Assembly: GCA_964410625.1 (NCBI GenBank)
Contig: CAYPHY010000009.1
Coordinates: 83,632 to 147,631, forward strand
DNA from: CAYPHY01 sp964410625
Lineage (GTDB): Bacteria; Chloroflexota; Anaerolineae; Promineifilales; Promineifilaceae
DNA: 64,000 nt
Direction of reading: 5' to 3'
The notes beneath the pieces are model-generated. The model was not told the DNA's origin, searched no databases, and was given only the letters and a program-made list of their open reading frames with translations. A program made the translations under genes and the position numbers. Shown piece by piece: positions 32,038-39,782 of this stretch (position 1 is the first letter of the stretch; every line of letters begins with the position of its first letter).

Positions 32038-33122
32038 ATGTCGAATCAGGGAGATAAAGTGATTAGCCAGTTGGTAGAGTGGGCAGAAAACCAGGCTCCT
32101 GTTCGCGCCATGCTGCNNNNNNNNNNNNNNNNNNNNNNNNNNNNNNNNNNNNNNNNNNNNNNNNNNNNNNNNNNNNNNNNNNNNNNNNNNNNNNNNNNNN
32201 NNNNNNNNNNNNNNNNATTAGCCAGTTGGTAGAGTGGGCAGAAAACCAGGCTCCTGTTCGCGCCATGCTGCTCACCAGCACCCGCGCCATCCCGAATGCC
32301 CCGGTAGACGCCTTCTCGGACTATGATGTGATTTTGGTTACGGCCGACATCCACCCCTTTTATGTGGATAGAAGCTGGCTGGAGGATTTCGGCCGCGTTC
32401 TTGTTGGCTATTGGGACCCCATCTACCGCGAGCCAGATTATCACTGTGATGTTTTCGGCAACGTGATCCAGTATGAGGACGGCTTGAAGATTGATTTTAC
32501 CCTCTGGCCGATTGAATTGTTGGGACGGATCGCCGCTGCGTCAGAACTCCCGGCCGAATTAGACGCTGGCTATAAGGTGCTGCTTGATAAAGACGGGCTA
32601 ACCGAAGGGCTGCCATCGCCAACCTACACGGCCTATATTCCCAAGCCACCAGGCAACGAGCGCTTCCAAACCCTGGTCAATGACTTCTTCAGCGATGCAC
32701 CCTATGTGGCGAAGTGTCTCTGGCGAGACGAGCTATTGCCGGCCAAGTGGTGCCTTGATTTTGACATGAAGCATGTCCATCTGCGGCCGATGCTCGAATG
32801 GCGAGTACAATTGCATCACGGCTGGTCGGTGAAGATCGGTGCGTTGGGTAAAGGATTAAAGCGGCATCTACCGGCCTACATCTGGCGACAACTGGAAAAC
32901 AGCTATACCGGAGCCGGAATCGAAGAAAACTGGGAGGCATTGTTTAATACCATGGCGCTTTTTCGCCAGGTTGCGGCCGAAGTGGCCGAAGGGCTGGGTT
33001 ATAAGTATCCACATGAGTTAGACCGACGGGTGACAGAAGAATGTCGAAGGGTATATCATATGCCCTTGAAATCCGCATTATCCGCAACAAAGACTACAGC
33101 GGATAAAGAAACAAACGAATGA
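32038..33122 (+). CDS. Aminoglycoside 6-adenylyltransferase-like protein (interrupted by assembly gap)
   Basis: The gene starts at ATG 32038, and 26 codons later the sequence is broken by 100 N. After the gap the same 55 bases repeat and the frame continues to 33122. Removing one 55-bp copy and the N run gives a single 309-aa frame, so the gene is whole in the organism. The product resembles ANT(6)/AadK: TSTRAIPNAPVDAFSDYDVI carries the nucleotidyltransferase Asp pair, followed by DGLKIDFTLWPIELLGRI and LEWRVQLHHGWSVKIGALGKGLKRHL. The usual GS at the first strand is TS. Whether it modifies aminoglycosides cannot be told; many environmental relatives have other roles. Confidence 0.82.
32117..32216. 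other. Assembly gap of 100 N with identical flanks
   Basis: Exactly 100 N. The 55 bases before it (32062-32116) are identical to the 55 bases after it (32217-32271). This is the signature of two contigs that overlap by one k-mer but were joined with a fixed-size gap. The true gap is most likely zero, and the apparent duplication is an artefact. Confidence 0.95.
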
Positions 33123-33213
33123 TTGGCACTCTATCCGTTCGTTTCTCTATCCGTTGTAGTTCCTACCAAGCAAACAAAAACCTGCATCCTCAACTTAATG
33201 ATTAGGAGATGCT

Positions 33214-33759
33214 ATGATTTCCAAAGAACAACACCAACAAGCCCAACAACGGGCACGTGAATATCTGCAACGGGCGGGTATTGTGCTGACGGCCGATGAA
33301 GCAGCCAATATCGAGGTAGCCGACTTTGGCCTGGGCGACCTGAACAACAGCGGCCTGGAGCTGATCACCTACATCAACACCGACCGCGTTTGTGCCAAAG
33401 AACTGGTGCTCTTCCCGCGCCAGACCTGCCCTGAACACCGCCATCCGCCCGTTGCTGGAGAGCCAGGGAAAGAAGAGACCTTCCGCTGTCGTTGGGGGGA
33501 AGTGTATCTTTATGTTTCCGGCGAACCGACGCCAAACCCGAAAGCGCAGCCACCAGGCGGCCGCGAACACACCTACACCGTGTGGCATGAAATCGTCTTG
33601 CGACCGGGCGAACAATTCACCATCTGGCCTAACACCCTCCACTGGTTCCAGGCGGGGGATGAGGGGGCCGTCGTTTCCGAATTCTCCACCCGCAGCCGCG
33701 ACGAAAGCGACATCTTCACCGATCCCGACATCCTCCGTGCGCCTCAAGTTGCTGAATAG
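33214..33759 (+). CDS. D-lyxose isomerase-like cupin
   Basis: A 181-aa cupin related to D-lyxose ketol-isomerases, which interconvert lyxose/xylulose or mannose/fructose with a divalent metal. The metal site is seen in CPEHRHPPVAGEPGKEETFR (two His and a Glu) and WPNTLHWFQAGDEGAVVSEF (late His). FGLGDLNNSGLELITYINT and KELVLFPRQ are further family features. ATTAGGAG lies 9 bases before ATG 33214. The neighbours (nucleoside hydrolase, putative glycosidase) suggest pentose salvage. Confidence 0.82.
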   Translation: MISKEQHQQAQQRAREYLQRAGIVLTADEAANIEVADFGLGDLNNSGLELITYINTDRVCAKELVLFPRQTCPEHRHPPVAGEPGKEETFRCRWGEVYLYVSGEPTPNPKAQPPGGREHTYTVWHEIVLRPGEQFTIWPNTLHWFQAGDEGAVVSEFSTRSRDESDIFTDPDILRAPQVAE

Positions 33760-33768
33760 AATATATCT

Positions 33769-33848
33769 GCAACGAATTGGCGCAAACTTTGCGGCGCGAA
33801 TTTTCGCGAATAATGCCTAATTCGTGTAAATTCGCGTTAATTCGTTGC
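33769..33848. repeat. Palindromic repeat (CACGAATT family, GCAACGAATT ends)
   Basis: GCAACGAATTGGCGCAAACT at the left is mirrored by a right end GCGTTAATTCGTTGC; an inner pair GCGAATTTTCGCGAA also folds. The whole spacer between the lyxose-isomerase-like gene and the nucleoside hydrolase start is this element. Confidence 0.75.
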
Positions 33849-33857
33849 GAAAAACTT

Positions 33858-34733
33858 ATGACCAAAATCCTCCTCGACACCGACATTGGCACAGACGTAG
33901 ATGATGCCGTCTGTTTAGCTTACCTATTGGCCCATCCTGATTGCGAATTGGTAGGGATTACGACCGTTACCGGAGAATCGAACAAACGAGCCTCGCTTGC
34001 CAGCGTCCTTTGCATGGCCGCCGGAAAAGATGTTCCGATTTATCCCGGCTATGAAGTACCGATGGTCGGCGAACAACGGCAGACCATTGCCCAACAAGCG
34101 GCCGCTCTGCCCAATTGGCCGCATCAGTCCGACTTTCCACAAGGCCAGGCCATTGAGTTCATGCGCCAAACTATTCGCGCAAACCCTGGAGAGGTGGTTC
34201 TGCTGGCTGTCGGCCCCATGACCAATCTTGGGCGATTGTTCACGGCCGATCCGGGCGTTGCGTCGTTGCTCAAAGGGTTGGTGCTAATGGGCGGCATCTT
34301 CAGCGATAACTATCCCGACAAAGAGCGCGTCGAGTGGAACGCCAGCGGCGATCCGGCGGCGACAGAGATCGTGTATCGCACACCCGTCGCCCTGCACCGT
34401 TCGCTTGGTCTGGACGTGACGGAGCAGGTGGGCCTATCTGACGATGATACCCGGCGACAGTTTACCGCTCCCTTGCTGCGGCCGGTGCTGGACTTCGCCG
34501 AAATCTGGTTCGAGCAGTTCTATCCGGCGATTACCTTTCATGATCCGCTGGCAGCGGCTACCATCCTCGATCCAACTCTCTGCCAATACCGGCGGGGCCG
34601 CGTAACCATTGACCAGAACAAGACCTGGTTGACCCATTTCGCACCGGAGAACAACCCGGCTCCCCATGAAGTGGCGGTGTCTGTGGAAGTCGGCCGATAC
34701 TTCGACCACTTCTTCAGCGTCTTCCATGAGTGA
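33858..34733 (+). CDS. Inosine/uridine-preferring nucleoside hydrolase family protein
   Basis: A 291-aa ribonucleoside hydrolase that releases the base and ribose from nucleosides. The N-terminal calcium-binding motif is ILLDTDIGTDVDDAVCLAYL. CELVGITTVTGESNKRASLA, VVLLAVGPMTNLGRLFTADP, LVLMGGIFSDNYPDKERVEW, NASGDPAATEIV and the late FHDPLAAATILDP (catalytic His) follow in the normal order. ATG 33858 was chosen at the conserved N terminus; there is no clear ribosome site because the repeat ends only 9 bp upstream. It works naturally next to a pentose isomerase. Confidence 0.93.
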   Translation: MTKILLDTDIGTDVDDAVCLAYLLAHPDCELVGITTVTGESNKRASLASVLCMAAGKDVPIYPGYEVPMVGEQRQTIAQQAAALPNWPHQSDFPQGQAIEFMRQTIRANPGEVVLLAVGPMTNLGRLFTADPGVASLLKGLVLMGGIFSDNYPDKERVEWNASGDPAATEIVYRTPVALHRSLGLDVTEQVGLSDDDTRRQFTAPLLRPVLDFAEIWFEQFYPAITFHDPLAAATILDPTLCQYRRGRVTIDQNKTWLTHFAPENNPAPHEVAVSVEVGRYFDHFFSVFHE

Positions 34734-34967
34734 GTAGGGGATCAAACTCATCCCTGCACACCATTATTACGCCTAACCCTTAAGAGACCTCTGATGCTTT
34801 ACTGCTCAAAACGCTGTTTCACTCGACAAAAAAACCTCAGAGGTGTGAACGGTTACGATTTTCACGGATTATAAGTAGAAAATCCGTGTTTATCCGTTTG
34901 CTCCGTGTCATCCGTGTTTGCACTATTTACTGCCGAAATCCGATTATATAGATTGCGTAAGATCAAT
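34734..34967. other. Intergenic region with degenerate palindromes
   Basis: No gene is seen. It holds a pair of inverted GACCTCTGA / CCTCAGAGGT arms near 34786-34838, related to the palindrome at 4128-4170, and a tract of ATCCGTG repeats (34853-34920) related to the 300-410 element. The RNase J promoter follows. Confidence 0.6.
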
Positions 34968-34996
34968 TTGTCAAAACACGTCTAGTAAAGTATAAT
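34968..34996 (+). promoter_or_regulatory. Promoter of the RNase J gene
   Basis: TTGTCA (34968-34973), a 17-base spacer and a perfect TATAAT (34991-34996). The predicted transcript has an untranslated leader of about 180 bases before the RNase J start. Confidence 0.75.
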
Positions 34997-35185
34997 ACGC
35001 TTGTTCTATATTCCGCCATATGTTTGATCCCCTTTCTACTCTACCCAAACGAAAGCAGTGTCAAACGTGACTGGAAAACAATGTCCCAGTGGTTTCGTGC
35101 TGTCTGCCTGGGAGCCAAAAGCAAAGCACAGAAGTTTAAAATTGAGCGTCCACTATCTCCAACACTATCGGAGAGGGGATTGCTC

Positions 35186-36853
35186 GTGAGAATGTATAGG
35201 AAAATGAAAAAGAGTTTAAGAATTATTCCCCTCGGCGGCCTGGGGGAAATCGGCAAGAACATGACCGTTCTTGAGTACGGCCGCGCCATGATTATTGTAG
35301 ACTGCGGGGTGATGTTCCCCGAAAGTGATATGCTCGGTATTGACCTGGTGCTGCCCAACTTTGACTATGTGGTGCAGAATCAGGCTCGCTTGCAGGGCAT
35401 CGTATTAACCCACGGCCACCTCGACCATATCGGTGGCCTACCTTATCTGTTGCCGGAGATTAAAGCCTCCATCTATGGCACGCCGCTGACCATTGGCATG
35501 GTCAAGCGCAAGCTGGAAGAGGCCAAAGTGCTGCAACAGGCCAATTTGCGCGTCGTCCAAGAGCGCGACACCATCCAGCTTGGCCCGTTTAAGATCAGCC
35601 TCTTTCCGGTGGCCCACTCTATCCCCGGCTCTGTCGGGCTGGTGATTAAGACGCCGGTTGGCAACGTCGTTCATACTGGCGATTACAAGCTGGATGAGAC
35701 GCCCACTGGCGGCCGCACGACCGATCTGCCTCGGTTGCGAAACTTAACACGCAAAGGGACGTTGGCCTTGCTGGCCGACAGTACCAATGCCGACCGGCCG
35801 GGCAGTACGCCAACGGAAAAGCTGGTGGCTGAAGAACTCGACCGTCTGTTTGCCGAAGCGAAGGACGGCCGGATCATCATCGCTACCTTTGCTTCGTTGC
35901 TGGCTCGTTTACAGGAGATTATCTATCTGGCGAAGAAGCACGGCCGTAAGGTCGCCTTTGCCGGCCGCAGCCTGGAAGAGAATGTGACGTTGGCCCGTGA
36001 TATGGGCTATCTGAAAATCCCGAAGGGCTTGCTGGTTGAGGTGGATGCTAAAATCCCGGATAAGCAACTGCTGATCCTGGCGACTGGTACGCAGGGCGAA
36101 CCGCGCTCGGCGCTGAACCGCATGGCGAATGGCGAACATCGCCAGGTGCAGGTGAAGCGCGGCGACACCATCATCATTTCCGGTGGCACGATCCCCGGCA
36201 ATGAGGAAGAAGTCGGCCGGATGCTCAACAACCTGTTTGAGCGCGGCGCAAATGTCATCTATGGCAAGCTGGCGAATGTCCATGTCTCCGGGCATGGCAG
36301 CCGCGATGAGATGGTGACGATGATTGAGGCGGTACGGCCGAAGTTCTTCATCCCTGTCCACGGCGAAACGCGCCACCTGCATCTCCATGCGCGGTTGGCG
36401 GAAAAGACGGGTGTTCCGGTAGAGAACGCCTTTATCTTGAAGAATGGTTTTGCCTGGGCGACGGATGGGGAGAAGGCTTGGTTGGAGGAGCCGGTAGCTG
36501 CCGAGGATGTGCTGGTAGACGGCAACCTCATCGGTCAAATCAGCGACCTCGTCATGCAAGACCGCCAGCGACTGTCGCAGGAAGGCTTCATCGTCGCCGT
36601 GATCCGCGTTAATGGCAAGAACCGTCTGGCCGGAGAGCCGGAGATCATCAGCCGGGGCTTTGTCCCGCTGGACGGCTCCAGCGACCTGTTAGAAGCGGCG
36701 CGGAAGGAGATTAAGCGGCAATTCAAGCAGAATGGGAATGGCAACGGTAAGGGTAAAGACCCTCATGCCACGATCAGCGAGACGCTGCAAAACTTCTTCT
36801 ACCGCGAGACGCAATCGCGGCCGGTGGTTTTGCCGAGTATTATTCGGGTGTAA
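35186..36853 (+). CDS. rnj: Ribonuclease J
   Basis: A metallo-beta-lactamase/beta-CASP ribonuclease of mRNA decay and rRNA maturation, about 555 aa. LRIIPLGGLGEIGKNM opens the domain. Zinc ligands are in LTHGHLDHIGGLPYL (HxHxDH), VAHSIPGSVG and VHTGDYKLDETP. beta-CASP motifs follow: LLADSTNADRPG, LILATGTQGEPRSALNRMA, ISGGTIPGNEEEVGRM, NVHVSGHGSRDEM and KFFIPVHGETRHLHLHA. The C-terminal domain is complete. GTG 35186 lies 7 bases after GAGGGG; ATG 35192 and ATG 35204 are alternatives, and the conserved part begins at the last. A terminator follows directly. It is a single gene from its own promoter. Confidence 0.95.
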   Translation: MRMYRKMKKSLRIIPLGGLGEIGKNMTVLEYGRAMIIVDCGVMFPESDMLGIDLVLPNFDYVVQNQARLQGIVLTHGHLDHIGGLPYLLPEIKASIYGTPLTIGMVKRKLEEAKVLQQANLRVVQERDTIQLGPFKISLFPVAHSIPGSVGLVIKTPVGNVVHTGDYKLDETPTGGRTTDLPRLRNLTRKGTLALLADSTNADRPGSTPTEKLVAEELDRLFAEAKDGRIIIATFASLLARLQEIIYLAKKHGRKVAFAGRSLEENVTLARDMGYLKIPKGLLVEVDAKIPDKQLLILATGTQGEPRSALNRMANGEHRQVQVKRGDTIIISGGTIPGNEEEVGRMLNNLFERGANVIYGKLANVHVSGHGSRDEMVTMIEAVRPKFFIPVHGETRHLHLHARLAEKTGVPVENAFILKNGFAWATDGEKAWLEEPVAAEDVLVDGNLIGQISDLVMQDRQRLSQEGFIVAVIRVNGKNRLAGEPEIISRGFVPLDGSSDLLEAARKEIKRQFKQNGNGNGKGKDPHATISETLQNFFYRETQSRPVVLPSIIRV

Positions 36854-36865
36854 TAATCGATTTTT

Positions 36866-36897
36866 AAAACGCCATTGCATAGCAGCAGTGGCGTTTT
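36866..36897 (+). terminator. Terminator after RNase J gene
   Basis: AAAACGCCA and TGGCGTTTT form a 9-bp stem around a 14-base loop, starting 13 bases after the stop, with the T run at the end of the stem. Confidence 0.75.
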
Positions 36898-37007
36898 CAA
36901 TTATAGACCCGGCTCGAAGAAGCTAAGGTCTTTCTAATACGAGTGTTTTTACACCGCAATTGAATCAGGAAGTAATCAACGGCCGTACATGCTGTTTCGG
37001 CCGGATT

Positions 37008-37222
37008 TCACGCCAGGTCATAATTCATTTGCAAATTCAACCAAAACTGTGGCGTTGTGCCAAATGCTTCTGCCAGTAGCCAGGCTGTCTCCGGTGTAAT
37101 GCCGCGTTTGCCACGCACGATCTCATTCACTCGCTGGGTTGGAATTTGTAAATGCTCGGCCTTCGAGCCAACGGCCGTCTCAAAGCTCCAGTTAACTTTC
37201 GGTTTAACATCGTTTCAAACTT
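37008..37222 (-). pseudogene. HigA-family antitoxin remnant
   Basis: On the minus strand an uninterrupted frame ending at TGA 37008 encodes AEHLQIPTQRVNEIVRGKRG, then ITPETAWLLAEAFGTTPQFW and LNLQMNYDLA, the recognition helix and C terminus of HigA/XRE-type antitoxins. There is no in-frame start codon, and an in-frame stop lies just upstream near 37222. The first 20-25 residues of a normal HigA are missing or replaced, and no HigB toxin gene is beside it. It is best read as a 5'-truncated relic. Confidence 0.65.
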
Positions 37223-37286
37223 GCCTTAACCCTGGTGTTTGATTCGGCTTGTGGGGCATGTTACGATCTTTCCAGAGGATCTAACG

Positions 37287-37763
37287 ATGTCTTATACGAT
37301 TGATACAACTCTAAGCCCTTTATATATTCTGCATTTCTATGACCATCTGTCCCTCGAAGAGACCAAGCGGTTTTTTGCCGAGGTTGACACACTCCTGACC
37401 CGTAGTGGGAAGTTCGGAGTGGTTATGAGCTATAATTCAGAAGAAGAGCATGACCACGACGAGGAGTTCGATGAGGATTTCGATTTGAAAGAAGAGGATG
37501 ACGACGAGCACGACCGTAAACATGGACACGAGCCGGGCGTTGCCAGATTCCAAAAGGCGTGGCTTGTTGCCAACCGGGATCGCTTCGCACAAGACTGTGT
37601 GGGTATTGCCATGGTCAACTCCGACAGTAAGTTCGTCTCCTTCTATGCGCCGCTGGCCAATAAGATTATGAGTCGCATGTATCGCTGTCCTGGCGCGATG
37701 TTCGGCGATGAGAACAAGGCTTTGGCGTGGGTACAAGCCAGGATGCCACAACTGGCTGATTGA
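37287..37763 (+). CDS. Hypothetical protein with acidic His-rich insert
   Basis: A 158-aa protein, ATG 37287 with AGAGGA upstream. The flanks look like a small alpha/beta fold of the SpoIIAA/STAS-like type: YTIDTTLSPLYILHFYDHLS, ETKRFFAEVDTLLTRSGKFG and VGIAMVNSDSKFVSFYAPLA, then KALAWVQARMPQL. Between strands, at about residues 51-81, is a very acidic run with several His (EEEHDHDEEFDEDFDLKEED and DDEHDRKHGH). This could bind metal or be a disordered loop. No function is known. The gene is followed by a terminator and then the accessory region. Confidence 0.7.
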   Translation: MSYTIDTTLSPLYILHFYDHLSLEETKRFFAEVDTLLTRSGKFGVVMSYNSEEEHDHDEEFDEDFDLKEEDDDEHDRKHGHEPGVARFQKAWLVANRDRFAQDCVGIAMVNSDSKFVSFYAPLANKIMSRMYRCPGAMFGDENKALAWVQARMPQLAD

Positions 37764-37876
37764 TCCGGCGACAGGACGAGCTTCACGGCTTACGCTTCTT
37801 CCTTCTGGTTTGTGGGTGTGGGATCATAGTGATGGAAACGGCCGAACCCCCACGCCAACATGCTCATCCTATAAAG

Positions 37877-37909
37877 AAAAAAGCTCTCGAGTGACTCGAG
37901 AGCTTTTTT
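37877..37909. terminator. Bidirectional terminator at the island edge
   Basis: AAAAAGCTCTCGAG-TGA-CTCGAGAGCTTTTTT is a perfect stem with A and T runs on both sides, so it can stop transcripts from either direction: the hypothetical gene from the left and the helicase operon from the right (minus strand). Confidence 0.85.
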
Positions 37910-37913
37910 ACAT

Positions 37914-38067
37914 TATATTCGATACGGGAGCGACGGGATTTGCTCACTCACGTGGCCCATGACTGTAGTGACAAGACCAGCCCCAAATGTTTTGATGACC
38001 CTGTATCCTAGAGTTATTCATTTTGACTTTCGCGGAATCATCCATATATCAAGTAGTGTAAACGAGA
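37914..38067. repeat. Direct repeat A with tRNA-3'-end-like core
   Basis: About 155 bp that aligns, with diverged positions, to 48910-49069 in the same orientation. The best conserved part is ACGGGAGCGACGGGATT at 37923-37939, continuing as TGCTCAC and GTGGCCCAT. Further along are ATATATCAA and GTAAACGAG, the latter ending at 38067. Read on the minus strand, AATCCCGTCGCTCCCG looks like the T-stem and acceptor end of a tRNA gene. It lies just beyond the 3' end of the helicase operon, next to a terminator. The likely meaning is an attachment-site remnant or a shared 3' RNA element. Confidence 0.65.
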
Positions 38068-38120
38068 CCGTTCAATTAAAGACGTAACCTTGTGCTAACT
38101 CTGTATTTATTGGCAAAGGT

Positions 38121-39779
38121 TCAGGAATGCCATATAGCTGAATCCTTGTGCCCAATAATAATCAAATGATGTCTGGCACGAGAACAAGCAACATACATCA
38201 ACTCAGCAACTGCATGCTGTAGCGTTGGTTCCACCTCTGTCAAGATAATGATCGGACTTTCAAGCCCCTTGAAGCTGTGGATCGTAGTATAATAAACTTC
38301 ATTCATCCCTATATCCCAATTAGTTGTCAGCTGAAAACGGCCGTATCGGCGCTCCTGATTAAGACAAGACTTGCTCTCAGAGAATGGGGTTAAGATGACA
38401 ATATCCTCTGCCAGCACCTCTTCCTCAACAATCAACTTATGTAGCATGCGCCGTAATAGAGTGTGCATTTCCGCTTGATTTTCGTATGCTAAAGTAACAA
38501 CATCTCGTCCTGGCGGGCCTAGTGCTTTGGGTGGATGTTGACCAGCATAAAACGTTTTGATCCGCTCATTTATTTTCTGGGTGTTACGGCAATTTTCATA
38601 GAGTGGATACTGATGTTGGATAAGATTTTTAACCGCCTGCAAACCGCCGTAAATATTTTGGTTATCGTCGTAAAAAATGTAGAGAGTGCTGGTATCAGGA
38701 TTAGGCAGAAGGAGTTGCAACGGTAGCCACCAATTTTCCAGAAAATCCTGTGCTTCATCTACAACAATGGCGTCAAAGGGTGGGCCAAGGTGATCAACGG
38801 CCGTTATCAACTGTTCCGGCAGGCGAATAGAGAGGTAATCGTTTATATTTTCTCCAGGTAGCGGCCCAAAGGTTTGACCAGATTGGCGCACCAAGTCGGC
38901 AGCCAGTTTGTGGAAATGCACAATGTCTAGCGTTGACGGCCGTTCCCTCAGATAATCCTCACGCAGAAAAGCCGCCAGATTTTTGTTAAAGCACGTCAGT
39001 AAAACGCGCAACCCCTCATCAGCCAATTGTTTAGCTTTGTAAGCAGCAAGCATCGTTTTGCCAGAGCCTGCACAACCGGCAATGGCCGCGCGGGGAACGC
39101 TAGCAATAAAATCCATTAGGCGACATTGTTGCTCCGTTAGTCGCACAAATTCCGCTTCTTCCGCCTGCATATCTATCCCCAGCATAGAGCGAAGATGATG
39201 TACAGGTGCCAGCAAGTTTTGTAGATAGAGGACGCCATGCGTCCCTAATTCACTGTAATGGCTATTCCCCCTGATATAGGTAAAATGAGCGGAAACCCAT
39301 TCTGATATAGCTAATGTATCTCGCTTATCCAGAATCAAGCGGCGAGGCGCTTGCAGCGTAAGTGGATAGTTGGGAGTAACAACATCAGGGAAAGCGACGG
39401 CATGGGAGAGACAAATGTGGCGATTTGCCCAATAGCTATCTGTCTTTAGCAGGTTGAGCAATTCATATTTGAACGCTTTAGCCTGTTCAAACGGATCTTT
39501 ACGCATGATATGACCGCTTTGCAACCAGACACCGTTTTGTCCATCGTAATCAATATAGCCACCTTTGACCTCCAACACCAGAATACCTGAGCGAGGATGG
39601 ACAATGACAAAATCAGCTTCGCCATCACGCGCGCCATAAATTTCGTTACGTGACTGCCAGGCGACCGAATGAAACACCAGATAGTCGTCTGGTAATTGGC
39701 GGGCAAACAGTCGGTATAATGCCTTTTCAGCTTCACTACGCACATCAGGTGCTATAATGGTAGGAAACATCTTTGCCAT
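38121..39779 (-). CDS. NERD nuclease-like / UvrD-type helicase fusion
   Basis: A 552-aa protein. Residues about 15-140 form a NERD (nuclease-related) domain: GEADFVIVHPRSGILVLEVKGG has the Asp and E-x-K of a PD-(D/E)XK-like site. Then follows a superfamily 1 helicase: Q-motif region LTEQQCRLMDFI, Walker A AGCAGSGKTMLAAYKAK, Walker B VVDEAQDF, motif III FYDDNQNIYGG, motif V TIHSFKGLESPIII and motif VI YVACSRARHHLIIIG. Only 3 bases separate it from the large helicase gene upstream, so it is the last gene of that operon. It probably cuts or unwinds DNA in a defence system. Confidence 0.88.
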   Translation of the reverse strand: MAKMFPTIIAPDVRSEAEKALYRLFARQLPDDYLVFHSVAWQSRNEIYGARDGEADFVIVHPRSGILVLEVKGGYIDYDGQNGVWLQSGHIMRKDPFEQAKAFKYELLNLLKTDSYWANRHICLSHAVAFPDVVTPNYPLTLQAPRRLILDKRDTLAISEWVSAHFTYIRGNSHYSELGTHGVLYLQNLLAPVHHLRSMLGIDMQAEEAEFVRLTEQQCRLMDFIASVPRAAIAGCAGSGKTMLAAYKAKQLADEGLRVLLTCFNKNLAAFLREDYLRERPSTLDIVHFHKLAADLVRQSGQTFGPLPGENINDYLSIRLPEQLITAVDHLGPPFDAIVVDEAQDFLENWWLPLQLLLPNPDTSTLYIFYDDNQNIYGGLQAVKNLIQHQYPLYENCRNTQKINERIKTFYAGQHPPKALGPPGRDVVTLAYENQAEMHTLLRRMLHKLIVEEEVLAEDIVILTPFSESKSCLNQERRYGRFQLTTNWDIGMNEVYYTTIHSFKGLESPIIILTEVEPTLQHAVAELMYVACSRARHHLIIIGHKDSAIWHS

Positions 39780-39782
39780 TTT

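Noticed and set aside
37920..37990. A tRNA gene at the GGGAGCGACGGGATT core
   Set aside because: Only the 3' T-stem/acceptor-like part is present. No matching 5' acceptor strand, D arm or anticodon arm can be placed at the right distance in either copy.
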